A stretch of DNA of 31,283 nucleotides from Lachnospiraceae bacterium UBA6998. GTDB lineage: Bacteria; Bacillota; Clostridia; Lachnospirales; Lachnospiraceae. A program made the translations under genes and the position numbers. Position 1 is the first letter of the stretch. Each line of letters begins with the position of its first letter. Of the stretch, positions 25,588-31,283 are shown piece by piece. The notes beneath the pieces are model-generated. The model saw only the letters and a list, made by a program, of their open reading frames with translations, made no database searches and had not been told where the DNA came from. Where the stretch lies: positions 1 through 31,283 of the forward strand of contig DJXS01000024.1 in NCBI GenBank assembly GCA_002448395.1, written 5' to 3'.

Positions 25588-25627
25588 AGGTATCCGATGA
25601 CGAGAAAGTCGGATACCTCTTTTTTTT
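25586..25627 (+). terminator. Strong intrinsic terminator
   Basis: A perfect 12-bp stem (AGAGGTATCCGA with TCGGATACCTCT, loop of 11) is followed by eight T. Confidence 0.92.
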
Positions 25628-25684
25628 GCGCTTTTTCGTCTCTTTATATGGATATAATACCATACGTATGCTGTTTCTCCGCAT

Positions 25685-25715
25685 AAAAAACCGCTTCCCT
25701 TTTCAGGAAAGCGGT
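25685..25715 (-). terminator. Terminator of the DUF2828/Ro-like gene
   Basis: On the minus strand, ACCGCTTTCC pairs with GGAAGCGGT with one bulge and is followed by six T. It lies about 20 bases after the stop codon. Confidence 0.85.
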
Positions 25716-25735
25716 ATCTTTTTGTCTTTTTCGTC

Positions 25736-27205
25736 TCAGGCAATCGCGATCGCCTCATATCTCTCGGAGTTAATGATCTTCTCCATCGCTTCAACAGGAT
25801 TCATGCCGACGCACTGCATGACCTGGCGGAACACCGCAGCGGACTGGCCGCTTGCCAGCTGCACGCCTGTACGGGTCTTGTCGGCGTGGAAAATATCGTG
25901 GCGGCTTGCCACATTCCAGAAGATAATGTTAGGGATCTGATAGCCAAACTTTCTGAATCTCTTCACCATCTTTTCGTAGAAGGTCCAGTTCTTGTCACCG
26001 CAGTAATCGATCTCCATATCGGAGATGACAACCAGTGACTTTGGCATATCCTTCTGTGCGACATGGTTCTTCACAGCGATCTCCAGCACATGCTCGAAAG
26101 CCGCCTGCAGATTCGTGTTGTTCGCCCAGTCGCTCATGTTGATGCTGCGGATCTTCTGCGCCAGAGTCTCTCCCTTGAGCACCTGGATTCTTGATGTTCC
26201 GGAGAAGGACATGAACATGTTGTGGTAAGGTCCGGTGTTTCTCTCGGCAAAATATACCGCCAGACCGACCGATGTCGCCATTGGTCTTCCGTACATAGAG
26301 CCGGAAGTGTCCGCGATTACCAGCGCGTTGGTTTCCGCTTCCACGTAATCCGGCAGCTGACGCCACTGAGCTTCCAGCACGTCATTGTCCACGATATGGA
26401 ATCCTGCCCAGCTCATAGTCATGACCTTTTCTACGATGTCGTAAGGAAACAGTGTCGCGGAATGGATCTTCTCCTCACCGCTCACGGCCTTCTGTACGAA
26501 AGCGCTGTAGCGCTCTCTATCGTGCTTCATAAAAGCATTTCTGTAGATCATCATGGCTCTGGAAGGCACTGCGCTGTAACGGATCTCATTCCAGCGTCCC
26601 GCGGACATGAGTGCCTCTACCACGCCGATGTGCTTACGCATCGCGCGCACCAGGCGCTTGAACTCATATACAGAGTAGCCGAGCTTCTGTGCGGTCAGGA
26701 TACCAAGCTTTCTGGTTCTCTCGGAAGAAGCATCCGCGGTCTTGATCCACTTCGCAAGCAGGGAAATCGCATTTCCGGCCTGCAGGTTCACGCGGTCCTC
26801 CTCAAACTGCTTCTTCATGGATTCCCACATCTCATCCTCCAAAGGAGTGCTGATCAGGCAGTACAGGTCGTCGTAACGGCCGTATACACCGACCAGATCC
26901 ATATTCAGGCGAAGTGCCTCCGGATGATATTTTGCCATAAACTGCAGGATCGTACGGAAGGTCTGTCTTTCACCCAGTCCGCCTCTGACATCTCTTGCAT
27001 AGAATGCGATCTTTGTCGCGAAAAGCGGATCTTCCTTGTAGGCCTCGGAGAAAAGGCGGGTGATCCGCTCCTTATCCGCGCCGCGAAGGGAACCTGCTGT
27101 TCCGAAGAAATCCAGTCTCGCATCGCCTGTGGTGTTCAGTGCCACAGCACCATTTTCAGTTCTTGTAAATTTTGCAGCCAGCTTTGCTGCTTCAGCGAAA
27201 TTCAT
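25736..27205 (-). CDS. DUF2828 / Ro60-like TROVE-vWA protein
   Basis: Protein of 489 residues. The ATG at 27205 has AAGGAGG upstream; the open frame continues to 27745 only because it reads through the leader of the next operon. The N-terminal half is a HEAT-like helical domain with ARDVRGGLGERQTFRTIL (70-87) and VYGRYDDLY (107-115), which are hallmarks of DUF2828 and resemble Ro/TROVE. The C-terminal half is a von Willebrand A domain with a complete MIDAS: DTSGSM (299-304), a threonine in NNTNLQAAFEH, and aspartate in ISDMEID. Ro proteins bind misfolded or Y RNA and assist RNA decay; whether DUF2828 does so is inferred. It is transcribed alone from a promoter facing away from the molybdenum-cofactor operon. 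Confidence 0.82.
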   Translation of the reverse strand: MNFAEAAKLAAKFTRTENGAVALNTTGDARLDFFGTAGSLRGADKERITRLFSEAYKEDPLFATKIAFYARDVRGGLGERQTFRTILQFMAKYHPEALRLNMDLVGVYGRYDDLYCLISTPLEDEMWESMKKQFEEDRVNLQAGNAISLLAKWIKTADASSERTRKLGILTAQKLGYSVYEFKRLVRAMRKHIGVVEALMSAGRWNEIRYSAVPSRAMMIYRNAFMKHDRERYSAFVQKAVSGEEKIHSATLFPYDIVEKVMTMSWAGFHIVDNDVLEAQWRQLPDYVEAETNALVIADTSGSMYGRPMATSVGLAVYFAERNTGPYHNMFMSFSGTSRIQVLKGETLAQKIRSINMSDWANNTNLQAAFEHVLEIAVKNHVAQKDMPKSLVVISDMEIDYCGDKNWTFYEKMVKRFRKFGYQIPNIIFWNVASRHDIFHADKTRTGVQLASGQSAAVFRQVMQCVGMNPVEAMEKIINSERYEAIAIA

Positions 27206-27253
27206 TGCCGTTTCCTCCTTTCCGGACCTGTGGTCCTGTTTCTTTCTGTGCCC

Positions 27254-27282
27254 ACTATAACAAGGAGAAAAAGCTTTGTCAT
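27254..27282 (-). promoter_or_regulatory. Promoter of the DUF2828 gene
   Basis: On the minus strand, ATGACA (27282-27277) and TATAGT (27259-27254) are 17 bases apart, each matching the consensus at five of six positions. Transcription would start about 45 bases before the ATG. Confidence 0.72.
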
Positions 27283-27304
27283 TCAACCCGTAGTATAATA
27301 TAAT
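27276..27304 (+). promoter_or_regulatory. Promoter of the riboswitch-led operon
   Basis: TTGTCA (27276-27281) and TATAAT (27299-27304) are 17 bases apart. The -35 overlaps the -35 of the divergent DUF2828 promoter by five bases. The start is predicted near 27311, giving a 230-base leader. Confidence 0.75.
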
Positions 27305-27334
27305 TGATACAGGTATTAAGCCGCACAATTGAAT

Positions 27335-27445
27335 ATTTGTTCTTTGAGCAAAAGCACCTAAACGGCCTTCGCTTAACCCGCATGGTGCTGCGCCGAAGCC
27401 TATCGGCTTCCGGGGCTGGCAGAGAAATCGGTCAACCTTCCATTC
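27335..27445 (+). ncRNA. Putative molybdenum-cofactor (Moco) riboswitch aptamer
   Basis: The leader has several nested pairings: GCACC (27354-27358) with GGTGC (27384-27388), and a hairpin GAAGCC-TATC-GGCTTC (27395-27410). Segments such as GCACCTAAACGGCC, GCTTAACCCG, CCGGGGCTGGC and AGAGAAATCGGTC look like the conserved stretches of the Moco RNA family as I remember them. An intrinsic terminator follows about 25 bases later, as in an attenuating riboswitch, and the genes downstream fit molybdenum cofactor metabolism, with mobA nearby. The family call rests on memory and context. That it is a structured regulatory leader is more certain than which ligand it binds. Confidence 0.6.
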
Positions 27446-27468
27446 TTGAAAAAAAGAGCATGAAAAAT

Positions 27469-27505
27469 GACACTGCATGAGCGTTTTTCGTGCTGTGTCT
27501 TTTTT
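27469..27505 (+). terminator. Terminator in the leader (riboswitch expression platform)
   Basis: GACAC and GCATG pair with CGTGC and GTGTC across a single U-U mismatch, followed by six T. It lies between the aptamer-like region and the first gene, about 35 bases before the ATG. Confidence 0.8.
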
Positions 27506-27541
27506 GTTACCCCAAAATATGTGTGCGGATGATTTATTGAA

Positions 27542-28141
27542 ATGAATCGCGAAACCAACACTCCAAAACCGCATATTGTCCTGTGCGCTCCCAAAAAGAC
27601 CGGCAAGACTACGCTCATTGAGCGGATTATGCAGGAGACAAAGGCCCCGGCAGCTGAGCCGCCGATTCCGGTATATGGATTTCAGACAAAGAGAATTGCT
27701 TGTTCGGACGGAATTAACCGGATCTATATGTTTCCCGCCGGCCATGTTCAGACCAACAGTCTCCCATCGGATACCTGTTATCTGGGCAGCACCTGCGGCC
27801 GTGTGAGAGATGTCTGTACAGTAACCTTCGAAACCTACGGCACTGCTCTGATCCGTTCAGCCCGCCCCGGCGGCCTTATCATCATGGATGAGATCGGCCA
27901 TATGGAAAAAGATGCGCGACTGTTTCTTCAGGCAATCTTCGACGCCCTGGACGGTGATATTCCCGTTCTGGCTTCTGTGAGATACACAGATGGCTCCATT
28001 GACTACCTCGAGCGCATCAAGAACCACCCGCGGGTGCAATTGTATATGCTTACCGAGGAGAACCGGAACGCTGTATACGCTGAAATCAGAAATGCCATTT
28101 TCAGTGACAGAAAGGAGGGAAGAGATCATGAACCGCTATAG
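27542..28141 (+). CDS. THEP1-like nucleoside-triphosphatase
   Basis: Protein of 199 residues. The P-loop APKKTGKTT (16-24) starts with Ala rather than Gly. The family motifs PVYGFQTKRI, GLIIMDEIGHMEKDARLFLQAI (Walker B with the DEIGxME signature) and LTEENRNAVYAEI define the NTPase_1/THEP1 group. THEP1 enzymes split nucleoside triphosphates slowly; their role in bacteria is unclear. Here the gene is first behind a Moco-like riboswitch, so it may play a MobB-like or transport-linked part. No good ribosome binding site precedes the ATG, which is notable in a window where they are usually strong, so translation may also be regulated. It overlaps the next gene by 14 bases. Confidence 0.85.
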   Translation: MNRETNTPKPHIVLCAPKKTGKTTLIERIMQETKAPAAEPPIPVYGFQTKRIACSDGINRIYMFPAGHVQTNSLPSDTCYLGSTCGRVRDVCTVTFETYGTALIRSARPGGLIIMDEIGHMEKDARLFLQAIFDALDGDIPVLASVRYTDGSIDYLERIKNHPRVQLYMLTEENRNAVYAEIRNAIFSDRKEGRDHEPL

Positions 28142-28718
28142 TCTCAGAAATCTTCTTTTTCTCACAATTTGCTGCGACCTTGGTCTGTTCTCCAAGAGAC
28201 TGATCGCGCCGGCGGCCAATATTTTGACCGATTTTATGAGGATCCCGGGAGGAATCGGCACGAGCTTTTCACTGATGTTTATCGTCGTAGCTGCTGAGCT
28301 TGTTCCCATCTTCGGGTGCGCCACGCTGATGAGCATTATACAGAGCATGATCGCTCTGTCGCTCGGCATGGTCGGCAGCATGGGAATCCTGTCGCCTATA
28401 GGCTACATCGTTCCCGGCATAGTGATCGACCTGATCTTTTTGCTGTCGCGGAAAACCGGTCTCGGCACAGATCTCACTCTGACACTCGCCAATATGCTCG
28501 GCGCGGCGGCCGCCAGCCTGACCGCGAACCTCATTGTGTTCCATCTGCCCGGTGTCCCGCTCGCTCTCTATGTCGTTGTGGCACTCGCAAGCGGTGCGGT
28601 GTGCGGATGCTTTGCCGGCGTTCTGGCCAAAAGACTGCGCCCCGTTTTGTCAGACTCCAGTGCCTCTGGCTTCGAAGGACAAAATGTTTCAGCGGCAAAC
28701 CATGCGCCAAGAAACTAA
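28128..28718 (+). CDS. ECF transporter S-component-like membrane protein
   Basis: Protein of 196 residues. The start at 28128 has AAAGGAGGG with an 8-base spacer. It contains about five or six hydrophobic helices (for example ANILTDFMRIPGGIGTSFSL, then SMIALSLGMVGSMGILSPIG and ANMLGAAAASLTANLIVFHL). Size and topology fit the substrate-binding S component of an ECF vitamin/cofactor importer, where the shared ATPase and T component are encoded elsewhere. The substrate cannot be read from sequence. Its place between the NTPase and the sulfite-oxidase-fold protein suggests a molybdenum- or pterin-related compound. The last 25 residues are polar. Confidence 0.6.
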   Translation: MNRYSLRNLLFLTICCDLGLFSKRLIAPAANILTDFMRIPGGIGTSFSLMFIVVAAELVPIFGCATLMSIIQSMIALSLGMVGSMGILSPIGYIVPGIVIDLIFLLSRKTGLGTDLTLTLANMLGAAAASLTANLIVFHLPGVPLALYVVVALASGAVCGCFAGVLAKRLRPVLSDSSASGFEGQNVSAANHAPRN

Positions 28719-28748
28719 AAATCTTTTAATTAAGGGGGAAATCGAAAA

Positions 28749-29228
28749 ATGCAGAAGAAATTGATCGCCGGAATCATTGCCATCCTGGTCGTTGTCACGG
28801 CAGTGCTCGTCTTTGTCAATCGGAAAGGGGACAAAAATGTGTCAGGGCTGGTCCTTGCCGGCGGCGGCAAAGAGGTAACCATTGCCTGGGAAGATGTCGG
28901 GGGACAAGCTTTTGAAGGCGACCTTGTCAATGGAAAGGGCGAAGTAACGCACCACGAATACACGGGCTCCGAGCTTCAGGCGCTTCTTGCAGCTAATGGT
29001 ATTGAAGTCACAGAAAGCTCCGTGATCACTGCCGCATCTGAGGACAACTATTCGGCAGAGCTGACCGGAGCAGAGCTCCTCGAGTCCGGCAAGGTATACG
29101 TCGCGCTGACAGACGGCGGTAAGCAGATCGAAGGCATCGACGGCGGACAGGGAGCGCAGCTCATCGTGTTCGGCGATCAGAACAGCAAGCGCGCTGTGAA
29201 GTATCTTAAAACGATTTCCGTGAAATAA
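28749..29228 (+). CDS. Membrane-anchored protein with sulfite-oxidase-like (molybdopterin-binding) fold
   Basis: Protein of 159 residues. AAGGGGG precedes the ATG. Residues 3-23 form one membrane anchor (KKLIAGIIAILVVVTAVLVFV), so the rest is outside the membrane. The soluble part follows the pattern of the Oxidored_molyb domain: YTGSELQALLAANGIEV, SSVITAASEDNYSAEL, GKVYVALTDGGKQIEG, GGQGAQLIVFGDQNSKRAVKYLKTI. The cysteine that would ligate molybdenum in true enzymes is absent and the domain is cut down, so it may bind the cofactor or a precursor rather than catalyse. It lies 30 bases after the membrane protein, in the same transcript, and ends at a strong terminator. The fold assignment is by pattern only. 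Confidence 0.6.
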   Translation: MQKKLIAGIIAILVVVTAVLVFVNRKGDKNVSGLVLAGGGKEVTIAWEDVGGQAFEGDLVNGKGEVTHHEYTGSELQALLAANGIEVTESSVITAASEDNYSAELTGAELLESGKVYVALTDGGKQIEGIDGGQGAQLIVFGDQNSKRAVKYLKTISVK

Positions 29229-29235
29229 AAAAAGC

Positions 29236-29268
29236 CGGGAACAGATCAACTGTTCCCGATCTTTTTTT
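29236..29268. terminator. Bidirectional terminator between the operon and mobA
   Basis: CGGGAACAG (29236-29244) pairs with CTGTTCCCG (29250-29258) around a five-base loop. Seven T lie on the plus side and GGCTTTTTTT on the minus side. Confidence 0.9.
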
Positions 29269-29273
29269 AATAA

Positions 29274-29900
29274 TCAAGATATCGATTCCTGTTCCATAAG
29301 CCGCTGCCACTCCTCCGGTGTATTGCAGCTCGTGCTCTTTCTGACACCGTCCGTGAGCGCTTCCGCATTCACATAGACCACGTCCAGATCACGCAGAAAG
29401 TCGCGTATCCGCAGTTTCTCTTTCCGGCCGTCCGCAAGCCTCTGCGTAAGTTCGGGCAGGACCTGCTTGTGATAAATCCCCAGGAGTGTCTGGAGCCTGC
29501 CATCTCCATCAATGACGAGCACTGCATCGTGCTGCTGTGAAGCAGTCGCCATATACGCCATGAGCTCACGCGCCATCTGTGCGTCCGCGAAGGGCGTATC
29601 CACCGGCGTCACGAACAGGTACTCTTCCCTGCAGACTGTAAGTGCTGCCTCCAAGCCGCCCATGGGACCGCATCCCGGAAATCTGTCGGAGACTTTCTGA
29701 GCCTGAATCTCAGGATAACTCTCTCCTGTACCGATTGAGAGCCAGACATCTGTACACGGCGATTCCTCTCCTGACAGCGCACGAAGAAGGCGAACCGCAT
29801 TCGGTGTGCCTTCTGCTGTGAGCATCGCTTTATCCGTTCCCATTCGGCGGCTTTTTCCTCCGCATAGGATCACGGCACTGATTTTGCATTGATTCGTCAT
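29274..29900 (-). CDS. mobA: Molybdenum cofactor guanylyltransferase
   Basis: Protein of 208 residues from the ATG at 29900; the frame is open to 30044, but residues from there are promoter DNA and the first good motif begins 10 codons in. The nucleotidyltransferase signature CGGKSRRMGTDKAML is at 13-27, CGPMGGLEAAL binds the guanine, and TPVDTPF carries the metal-binding aspartate. MobA links GMP to molybdopterin to give the bis-MGD cofactor of formate dehydrogenase and related enzymes. Its convergent place beside the riboswitch operon supports a molybdenum link. A GAG-type ribosome binding site is weak. A minus-strand TATACT at 29973-29968 may be its -10. Confidence 0.9.
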   Translation of the reverse strand: MTNQCKISAVILCGGKSRRMGTDKAMLTAEGTPNAVRLLRALSGEESPCTDVWLSIGTGESYPEIQAQKVSDRFPGCGPMGGLEAALTVCREEYLFVTPVDTPFADAQMARELMAYMATASQQHDAVLVIDGDGRLQTLLGIYHKQVLPELTQRLADGRKEKLRIRDFLRDLDVVYVNAEALTDGVRKSTSCNTPEEWQRLMEQESIS

Positions 29901-29967
29901 AATCACTCTATCTTCTTTCCGGCTCGGTAAAGATGTTTTATCCGAATTAATTTGTCCTCGTATTTCA

Positions 29968-30030
29968 AGTATAACAGGTTTTGCTATTGCATAAGAATAC
30001 CGTCGGCCAGATTTTCCTGACCGGCGGTAC
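29968..30030 (-). promoter_or_regulatory. mobA promoter region and adjacent hairpin
   Basis: A minus-strand -10 TATACT is at 29973-29968 with no good -35 in place. Just upstream, a hairpin (29999-30030) pairs CGGTCAG with CTGGCCG plus ACCG with CGGT. It may terminate the degraded gene behind it; its tail TTCTTA is weak. Confidence 0.4.
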
Positions 30031-30040
30031 AAATTTTGGA

Positions 30041-30214
30041 TCACTTCAGCGTGATCGCAGCGCCAAGCTCTTCGAACTTTGCTTTCAGAGCCTCTGCCTC
30101 TTCGATGGAAACGCCTTCTTTGATTATCTTCGGAGCGGCTTCCACTTCCGCCATGTCTGCTGTGGGCTCAAAGCGCGGACGACATTGCCGTTGCGGTCAA
30201 TAATGAACTTCGTG
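30041..30214 (-). pseudogene. Glutathione peroxidase C-terminal remnant joined to an L7/L12-like tail
   Basis: Read on the minus strand from 30214, one frame gives HTTKFIIDRNGNVV, the C-terminal core of glutathione peroxidase. Near 30165-30172 the reading shifts: the second frame continues RFEPTADMAEVEAA, the natural continuation of that protein, so one base has been lost or two gained. This runs into APKIIKEGVSIEEAEALKAK and FEELGAAITLK, which closely resembles the last 30 residues of ribosomal protein L7/L12, and stops at 30041. The N-terminal two thirds of the peroxidase are absent: the coding sequence ends at the 34-bp palindrome. An internal ATG at 30154 could still yield a 37-aa peptide. 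Confidence 0.7.
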
Positions 30215-30287
30215 GTGTGACAAGGGGACGGTTCTTCTGACAACTTTTGTTCTAAAAGTTGTCAGAAGAACCGTCCCCTTGTCACAC
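30215..30287. repeat. Perfect 34-bp palindrome with a 5-base loop
   Basis: The arm GTGTGACAAGGGGACGGTTC and its continuation (30215-30248) are mirrored exactly at 30254-30287 around GTTCT. The GGGGACGGTTCTT core resembles palindromic repeats that I associate with REP-type transposase families of Firmicutes. It abuts the broken peroxidase gene, as though insertion or recombination removed the rest. No transposase is present. Confidence 0.85.
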
Positions 30288-30346
30288 TATCAGTGATTTG
30301 AGTGATCAGCTCCGACCATAATGACTTGCCATTGACTTGCCCATAA

Positions 30347-31237
30347 TCAGTATTTTACCCCATAGTAATCAAGATATATCTTGAATCGATCCTGCGCTGC
30401 CAGACAGGTATCGCGAAGATATCCCTGCTCATTTCTCCACTCATGCAGTCCACGGTAATAATACAACTTCATATCGTCCTCAATGATGAATGGTACGATT
30501 CCGTTTCGCAGGCATTCCTTAAAAAGGATCAGCCTCCCCACACGGCCATTCCCATCCTGAAAGGGATGAATTAACTCAAAACGGTAATGAAACTCCAGCA
30601 GATCTTCAAATGTCACCGCTTCCCGCTTTTTGTAGTCTGAAAGCAACTCTTTCATTTTCTTCGGAACATCTTCGGGCGCAGTAGTTTCTCTTCCGCCAAC
30701 CTCATTGGCCAACCGCTTATAGGCGCCAACAGCAAACCAGCTCTTCCTGCTGTCGGTAGTCCCGCTTTTCAGGACCAGATGCAGCTGTTTGATCAAGGCT
30801 TCTGTCAGAGGACGTTTGGCCTGATCAATAATCAGGTCAATACAACGGAAATGGTTTACTGTCTCCAGAATATCATCTACGTTTAACGAGCCGTCCGGTG
30901 CATCAATGGTATTCGTTTCAAAAATATACCGGGTCTGGTCATGTGTCAGCCGACTGCCTTCCATATGATTGGAATTGTATGTCAGCTCGATCTGCACCTT
31001 ATGATAGATACCCCCGGATATTCCGTTTTCCTTCTCCATGGTCAGTCTTCCGGGCAGATCCTCAGGCGTTTTTCTCCGTCTCGGTTTTCTGCCGGGTTTC
31101 TCTGCTGTATCGGGAATATTCCAAGTCTTTCCCGTTATAAAAGCGCCGGGAATACGTCCGTCAGCGCAGTATTGACGTACTACCCGCTCAGTGATCCCCC
31201 ATTTTTCACTTGCTTCTTTTACTGAGATATAACTCAT
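30347..31237 (-). CDS. HTH-Fic domain protein (putative AMP-transferase)
   Basis: Protein of 296 residues. Residues 1-45 are a MerR-like helix-turn-helix (SVKEASEKWGITERVVRQYC), followed by a basic linker KPGRKPRRRK. The Fic domain carries the full active-site motif HPFQDGNGRVGR (224-235). It also has an N-terminal inhibitory helix motif, S-x-x-x-E-G, at Ser89-Gly94 (SNHMEG), which marks class II Fic proteins that restrain themselves. Such proteins transfer AMP to target proteins or act as self-regulating repressors. No antitoxin gene is adjacent, which fits internal inhibition. The ribosome binding site is AGGTGG. Near the right edge an inverted repeat lies upstream. Confidence 0.88.
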   Translation of the reverse strand: MSYISVKEASEKWGITERVVRQYCADGRIPGAFITGKTWNIPDTAEKPGRKPRRRKTPEDLPGRLTMEKENGISGGIYHKVQIELTYNSNHMEGSRLTHDQTRYIFETNTIDAPDGSLNVDDILETVNHFRCIDLIIDQAKRPLTEALIKQLHLVLKSGTTDSRKSWFAVGAYKRLANEVGGRETTAPEDVPKKMKELLSDYKKREAVTFEDLLEFHYRFELIHPFQDGNGRVGRLILFKECLRNGIVPFIIEDDMKLYYYRGLHEWRNEQGYLRDTCLAAQDRFKIYLDYYGVKY

Positions 31238-31260
31238 TTTTGCACCACCTGTCCAATCTT

Positions 31261-31281
31261 GGTAGTGTCAAGTTCACTACC
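31261..31281. repeat. 7-bp inverted repeat upstream of the Fic gene
   Basis: GGTAGTG (31261-31267) and CACTACC (31275-31281) flank TCAAGTT. It lies about 25 bases before the Fic start codon and near the window edge. The minus strand also holds a perfect TTGACA here with no matching -10. It could be an operator for the HTH-Fic protein or the tip of an insertion element beyond the edge. Confidence 0.4.
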
Positions 31282-31283
31282 TG

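Larger units (their letters stand above)
25473..25627 (+). ncRNA. Putative short RNA with an 8-codon ORF
   Basis: A promoter and a strong terminator bracket about 150 bases that lie between the FAD gene and the Ro-like gene. The RNA has an AT-rich 5' part and the segment CGGCTGACAAGCC, then the mini-ORF. No larger protein is encoded. It could be a small RNA, a leader peptide stub whose gene was lost, or a regulatory RNA for the neighbouring Ro-like protein; the sequence does not decide between these. Confidence 0.5.

Noticed and set aside
27335..27445. Cobalamin riboswitch in the leader
   Set aside because: The B12-box pattern (GCCACTG) and the usual long architecture are missing. The pairing and context fit a Moco-type RNA better.
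25736..27745. Longer version (669 aa) of the DUF2828 protein
   Set aside because: The first 180 residues would be encoded by the promoter and the riboswitch leader of the divergent operon. The ATG at 27205 has an ideal ribosome binding site.
30288..30346. TGACTTGCC repeated twice at short spacing as a CRISPR or tandem repeat
   Set aside because: There are only two short copies and no spacer pattern, too little to call.

Overview
The window looks like a chromosomal stretch of a gut-type member of the Clostridia, probably Lachnospiraceae. The pointers are strong AAGGAGG-type ribosome binding sites, moderate GC, a ferredoxin-linked IorAB keto-acid oxidoreductase, GH13/GH1 sugar enzymes, WYL and AraC regulators, and a small protein with a double-glycine leader. 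The genus cannot be fixed from the sequence alone. There is no prophage, CRISPR array, intact transposase or rRNA. Most genes lie on the minus strand.

Layout from left to right. Positions 1-2419 (minus) hold a LytTR response regulator cut by the window edge, a WYL-domain regulator and a short-chain dehydrogenase. Two tRNA-Leu genes (CAG and AAG anticodons) follow on the plus strand at 2550-2745. Next come a pair of tiny minus-strand ORFs (2811-2991) and a plus-strand small protein joining a double-glycine export leader to an SH3-like domain (3265-3564). Positions 3671-8610 (minus) carry a Na/phosphate symporter-like protein, a GH13 glucosidase and a GT4 glycosyltransferase. An iorA-iorB-paaK operon (8708-12405) oxidises aryl-pyruvates and handles aryl-acetyl-CoA. 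An 830-base gap then holds a large folded repeat-like element with a 20-bp outer stem.

Positions 13233-17010 carry kdgK, eda, a second WYL regulator and an AraC regulator, with a GH13 alpha-glucosidase divergent from the AraC gene. This is a small sugar-acid/alpha-glucoside block. A 21-bp-spaced direct repeat sits directly upstream of the eda promoter. Positions 18836-25348 (minus) hold a DUF362 protein, a GH1 phospho-beta-glucosidase, a GH25 lysozyme-like protein, RidA, a P1-family (S58) peptidase and an FAD dehydrogenase.

The right part is the most unusual. A DUF2828/Ro-like vWA protein (25736-27205, minus) and a putative molybdenum-cofactor operon (27542-29228, plus) are fired from divergent promoters that share their -35 region. 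The plus-strand leader looks like a Moco-type riboswitch followed by an intrinsic terminator. It precedes a THEP1-like NTPase, an ECF S-component-like membrane protein and a membrane-anchored protein with a sulfite-oxidase-like fold, with mobA convergent behind them. A short transcript with an 8-codon ORF lies next to the Ro-like gene. The last part contains a broken glutathione peroxidase tail joined to a ribosomal L7/L12-like tail, cut off by a perfect 34-bp palindrome, and then a HTH-Fic protein.

All assignments come from reading the sequence and from knowledge of protein families; no database search was run.
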